Below, in pieces: positions 15,136-17,303 of a stretch of DNA of 17,303 nt. Every line of letters begins with the position of its first letter. The first letter of the stretch is position 1. The stretch is from contig QMLZ01000039.1 of assembly GCA_003646995.1 (NCBI GenBank), forward strand, positions 1-17,303, written 5' to 3'. The translations under genes were made by a program, and so were the position numbers. The stretch comes from Deltaproteobacteria bacterium (GTDB taxonomy: Bacteria; Desulfobacterota; DSM-4660; Desulfatiglandales; Desulfatiglandaceae). Under the pieces are notes generated by a model that saw nothing but the letters and a program-made list of their open reading frames with translations, searched no databases and was not told the origin of the DNA.

Positions 15136-15248
15136 GATTGCAATTATAGGGACACCAAGCTCCCCCTCGCCAAATAGAGTCGACTAAATAGCTCGCACGA
15201 GCAACTGACTAGACGCCCTTTTTTGGAATTTTTTGGAATTCGTAAATT
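15136..15248. repeat. Convergent gap with a 10-base tandem repeat
   Basis: The gap between the converging aminotransferase and potC genes. TTTTGGAATT occurs twice in tandem at 15221-15240. A small GCTC/GAGC inverted repeat at 15190-15201 is too weak to be called a terminator, though a T-rich run follows on the plus strand. Confidence 0.4.
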
Positions 15249-16070
15249 TTATGCCCCTGCTATCTTTCTAATACCTGCCAGTTTGGCACCAATGCCTATG
15301 GCCAAAAAGGTAGTGAATATCATGACCGTCGAAACCGCCGCGACAATCGGGCTCACTTCATACTTCAATGAATTCCATATTTGAACCGGCATGGTTATCG
15401 TATCAGGACAGGTAAGGAAAAGGGCAATGTTAAACTCACCAAACGAAGTAATAAAAGAGAAAATCATGGCTATGAAAACACCTATCCGAATCCTCGGTAA
15501 GGTTATAAGGAAAAAGGTCTTGATAGGTCCTGCCCCAAGATCTCTCGCGGCATCCTCCACATTAAAATCATAACCAGCAAGAACCCCCTGGACGAGGAGG
15601 AAAACCGTTGGAATCGCCCAAAGGCAGTGCCCTGCCACAACAGATGTAATTGTCCCTGCGAGCCCTATCTTATGAACAAACATCAACAGAGAGATACCGA
15701 TGATAATGCCCGGTACCAAGAAGGGAATCATGATAATAAGATTTACAGCATTTCTTCCCCGGAAATTTCTCTTCATGTAGCCGAGGGCTGCCAAAACACC
15801 AAAGGCTGTCGAGACCAGCATAGTGGGTATGGCGATTTCCAGGCTATTCTTGAAAACCATAATCCACATGTAGTCTCCAAAAAAGGCCTTATACCATCTA
15901 AGGGAAAAGCCTGAAGGGGGGAACATAATAAATTCCCCTTTGTTAAAGGAAACCACAATCGTTATCAGTATAGGTGCCAGCAAATAGAGAAGTACGACAA
16001 TGGTGCATAGAGCCAGCAAAAGGGTTGGCAAATCAAACCGCTTATTTCTTTTCTCTTTTTCAAGTTTCAT
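15249..16070 (-). CDS. potC: ABC transporter permease, PotC type
   Basis: Inner-membrane permease of a spermidine/putrescine-class ABC importer. The 273-residue protein begins with a charged cytoplasmic stretch and a first membrane helix (about residues 15-38, LLLALCTIVVLLYLLAP). About five more helices follow, including IIMIPFLVPGIIIGISLLMF. The EAA loop that docks on the ATPase is visible as EDAARDLGAGPIKTFFLITLP. The start is ATG 16070 and the ribosome binding site is weak (GAAAGA), suggesting translation coupled to potB, which ends 12 bases earlier. The substrate-binding protein PotD does not follow, since the next gene is on the other strand, so it must lie upstream of potA or elsewhere. 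Family members move polyamines or other cationic amines; the substrate here is unknown. Confidence 0.9.
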   Translation of the reverse strand: MKLEKEKRNKRFDLPTLLLALCTIVVLLYLLAPILITIVVSFNKGEFIMFPPSGFSLRWYKAFFGDYMWIMVFKNSLEIAIPTMLVSTAFGVLAALGYMKRNFRGRNAVNLIIMIPFLVPGIIIGISLLMFVHKIGLAGTITSVVAGHCLWAIPTVFLLVQGVLAGYDFNVEDAARDLGAGPIKTFFLITLPRIRIGVFIAMIFSFITSFGEFNIALFLTCPDTITMPVQIWNSLKYEVSPIVAAVSTVMIFTTFLAIGIGAKLAGIRKIAGA

Positions 16071-16082
16071 TCTTTCAACCCA

Positions 16083-16979
16083 CTACCTCATGTATTTGGC
16101 CCCCTTCTGGGAGAGCATGTTGCTCAGAAAAAGCACAATAACGCTTATGCTAAATAATATAAACGCGATACTGGCCCCAAATGGCCAGTTTAAATTTGTC
16201 AGAATCTGATCAGCAACCTCGATAGAAATCGTCCTTAGAGCTGAGGAGCCAAGGAGAGATGGCACTGCATACTCTCCGAATGACCAGACAAAAGCAAAAA
16301 GAGCAGCAATGGCTATACCAGGAATGCTGAGTTTGAAAGTGACTTCATAGAAACTCTTGAATCGGCCTGCACCTAAATCCCGGGCTGCTTCTATAATAGA
16401 CCAGTTGATGCCCTCCATTACACTTATGAGCACTAGAAGAACCCAGGGGAATACCACATCTAGCAAACCTATAACTACAGAAAAAGAACAAAAGACCATG
16501 GATAAAGGTCGATGGGTAATTCCAATGCCCAGAAGAATGGTATTTATGAAACCCTTTTCACCCAGAATAACAAACCACCCGTAAATCTGAACAATGAGAT
16601 TTGTCCACAAAGGAATAATAATTATCAAAAGGTAGATAATCTTTTTTATCCCGGATGATCTCACTATGTAATAGGCTACAGGATAGCCTACAATTATGGA
16701 TATACTAGTGACAAAAAAGGCGATCTTTAACGTATAAAGAATAATGTCTATATAATAAGGGTCTGTTAAGAATTTAATATACCATTCAAACGAAAAGGCT
16801 GGCTTAAAAACACCCATACTGACGAAATGGTAAAAACTCACTCTCAGCAGTGCTATAATTGGGATGAAGAAAAAGAAAACAACTGTAAAGACGGCCGGAA
16901 GAAATATTAAGAAAGATCTGTTTTTTCGATAGATTTCAAAAAGTTTTTCTGCCCATTTATGTTTTCTATGGCTCTGCAC
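16083..16979 (-). CDS. potB: ABC transporter permease, PotB type
   Basis: Partner permease to PotC, 298 residues with about six membrane helices: the first at about 22-45 (FLIFLPAVFTVVFFFFIPII) and others including YLLIIIIPLWTNLIVQI and SMVFCSFSVVIGLLDV. The EAA loop reads EAARDLGAGRFKSFYEVTF. GTG 16979 is the start, with AAAGGAG seven bases upstream. It begins about 29 bases after the potA stop. The gene ends in TAG (16083-16085). Read through as pyrrolysine, the frame would continue through four codons straight into potC in frame, giving a PotB-PotC fusion. That is probably chance, since potC has its own ATG. Confidence 0.9.
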   Translation of the reverse strand: MQSHRKHKWAEKLFEIYRKNRSFLIFLPAVFTVVFFFFIPIIALLRVSFYHFVSMGVFKPAFSFEWYIKFLTDPYYIDIILYTLKIAFFVTSISIIVGYPVAYYIVRSSGIKKIIYLLIIIIPLWTNLIVQIYGWFVILGEKGFINTILLGIGITHRPLSMVFCSFSVVIGLLDVVFPWVLLVLISVMEGINWSIIEAARDLGAGRFKSFYEVTFKLSIPGIAIAALFAFVWSFGEYAVPSLLGSSALRTISIEVADQILTNLNWPFGASIAFILFSISVIVLFLSNMLSQKGAKYMR

Positions 16980-17008
16980 TGCGGCACTCCTTTACATTTC
17001 ACTGCATG

Positions 17009-17303
17009 CTATGCTGGAAGGATAAGACAATTTTTTGGATCTATTTCTAGGAAAATAGTCTCAGATTGTTTATGTCTCTCTTCCACATGGCCCATCCCCA
17101 CACGATCCACGGCAAGAACGCTATTGCCATATTCAATGTGAAACCTTTGTGTAGCACCCAAGAAGGTGATATCAACTATTTTCCCTTCCAAAAGATTATT
17201 GGTTGTAACTGGTTTTTGCTTATGAATCTTTATGTGCTCTGGTCTAATGCCTATGATCACTGTTCCTGATATCTCTTTGTCCCCAGCATATGTGGCCCTT
17301 AGC
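17009..17303 (-). CDS. potA: ABC transporter ATPase PotA, C-terminal end only
   Basis: The frame is open from the right edge to TAG 17009-17011, so only the last 97 codons are in the window. They form the regulatory TOBE-type domain that follows the ATPase domain: SGTVIIGIRPEHIKI, then GKIVDITFLGATQRFHIEY. The Walker motifs lie outside. Its position just before potB and potC in the same direction fits potABC order. The TOBE domain is typical of the MalK/PotA subfamily; spermidine/putrescine versus another substrate cannot be decided here. Confidence 0.88.
   Translation of the reverse strand, partial: LRATYAGDKEISGTVIIGIRPEHIKIHKQKPVTTNNLLEGKIVDITFLGATQRFHIEYGNSVLAVDRVGMGHVEERHKQSETIFLEIDPKNCLILPA

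Noticed and set aside
15190..15201. GCTC/GAGC inverted repeat as terminator between converging genes
   Set aside because: Four base pairs with no adjacent U-run is too weak to call.
1..17303. CRISPR arrays, insertion sequences, phage genes or rRNA
   Set aside because: No repeat-spacer pattern, transposase, phage-like gene or rRNA segment was seen; the inversion and deletions in the pyl remnants have no visible mobile element at their ends.

Overview
The window comes from an anaerobic, pyrrolysine-using bacterium of the corrinoid-methyltransferase type. It is bacterial rather than archaeal because most genes have AAAGGAG-like ribosome binding sites, two promoters look sigma70-like, and the pyrrolysyl-tRNA synthetase remnant is the catalytic domain only (split PylSc form). 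I cannot place it more finely. An acetogenic or fermentative Bacillota or a sulfate-reducing Desulfobacterota would both fit.

Layout. (1) 1-1459, minus: the N-terminal part of a 2Fe-2S/ASKHA corrinoid-activating protein, running off the left edge. (2) 1460-1892: about 430 bases with no convincing gene. (3) 1893-3826: a graveyard of pyl genes. A pylD remnant with a large internal deletion lies on the plus strand. It converges on a minus-strand pylSc that has two single-base insertions and is fused by a deletion to the C-terminal part of pylB, which itself carries in-frame TAA and TAG codons. No pylC or pylSn was recognised. (4) 3880-9330, minus: a methylamine demethylation set. In transcription order it is mttB with an in-frame UAG, mtbB with an in-frame UAG, tRNA-Pyl (anticodon CUA), two corrinoid proteins, and a methyl-corrinoid:tetrahydrofolate methyltransferase. 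(5) 9461-13631, minus: a non-pyrrolysine MttB-superfamily methyltransferase, then saccharopine dehydrogenase and lysine-ketoglutarate reductase. Together these two reductases are a split version of the eukaryotic AASS lysine-degradation enzyme. (6) 13632-13953: a divergent control region with a sigma70-like promoter overlapped by a dyad on the minus side, and a promoter plus a long leader hairpin on the plus side. (7) 13960-15135, plus: a class I aminotransferase. (8) 15249-17303, minus: PotC, PotB and the C-terminal end of PotA, a spermidine/putrescine-type ABC importer.

How the parts may work together. Methyl groups from tri- and dimethylamine (and an unknown substrate of the non-Pyl MttB homologue) would pass to the corrinoid proteins and then to tetrahydrofolate, with the ASKHA protein reactivating oxidised corrinoid. 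The UAG-containing genes and the tRNA look intact, yet every recognisable pyl protein gene here is dead. If the methyltransferases work, functional pylS/B/C/D must lie elsewhere in the genome. Joining lysine-catabolic saccharopine enzymes and an aminotransferase to a methyltransferase operon suggests, as inference only, catabolism of a methylated lysine or related amino acid whose carbon skeleton is used after demethylation.
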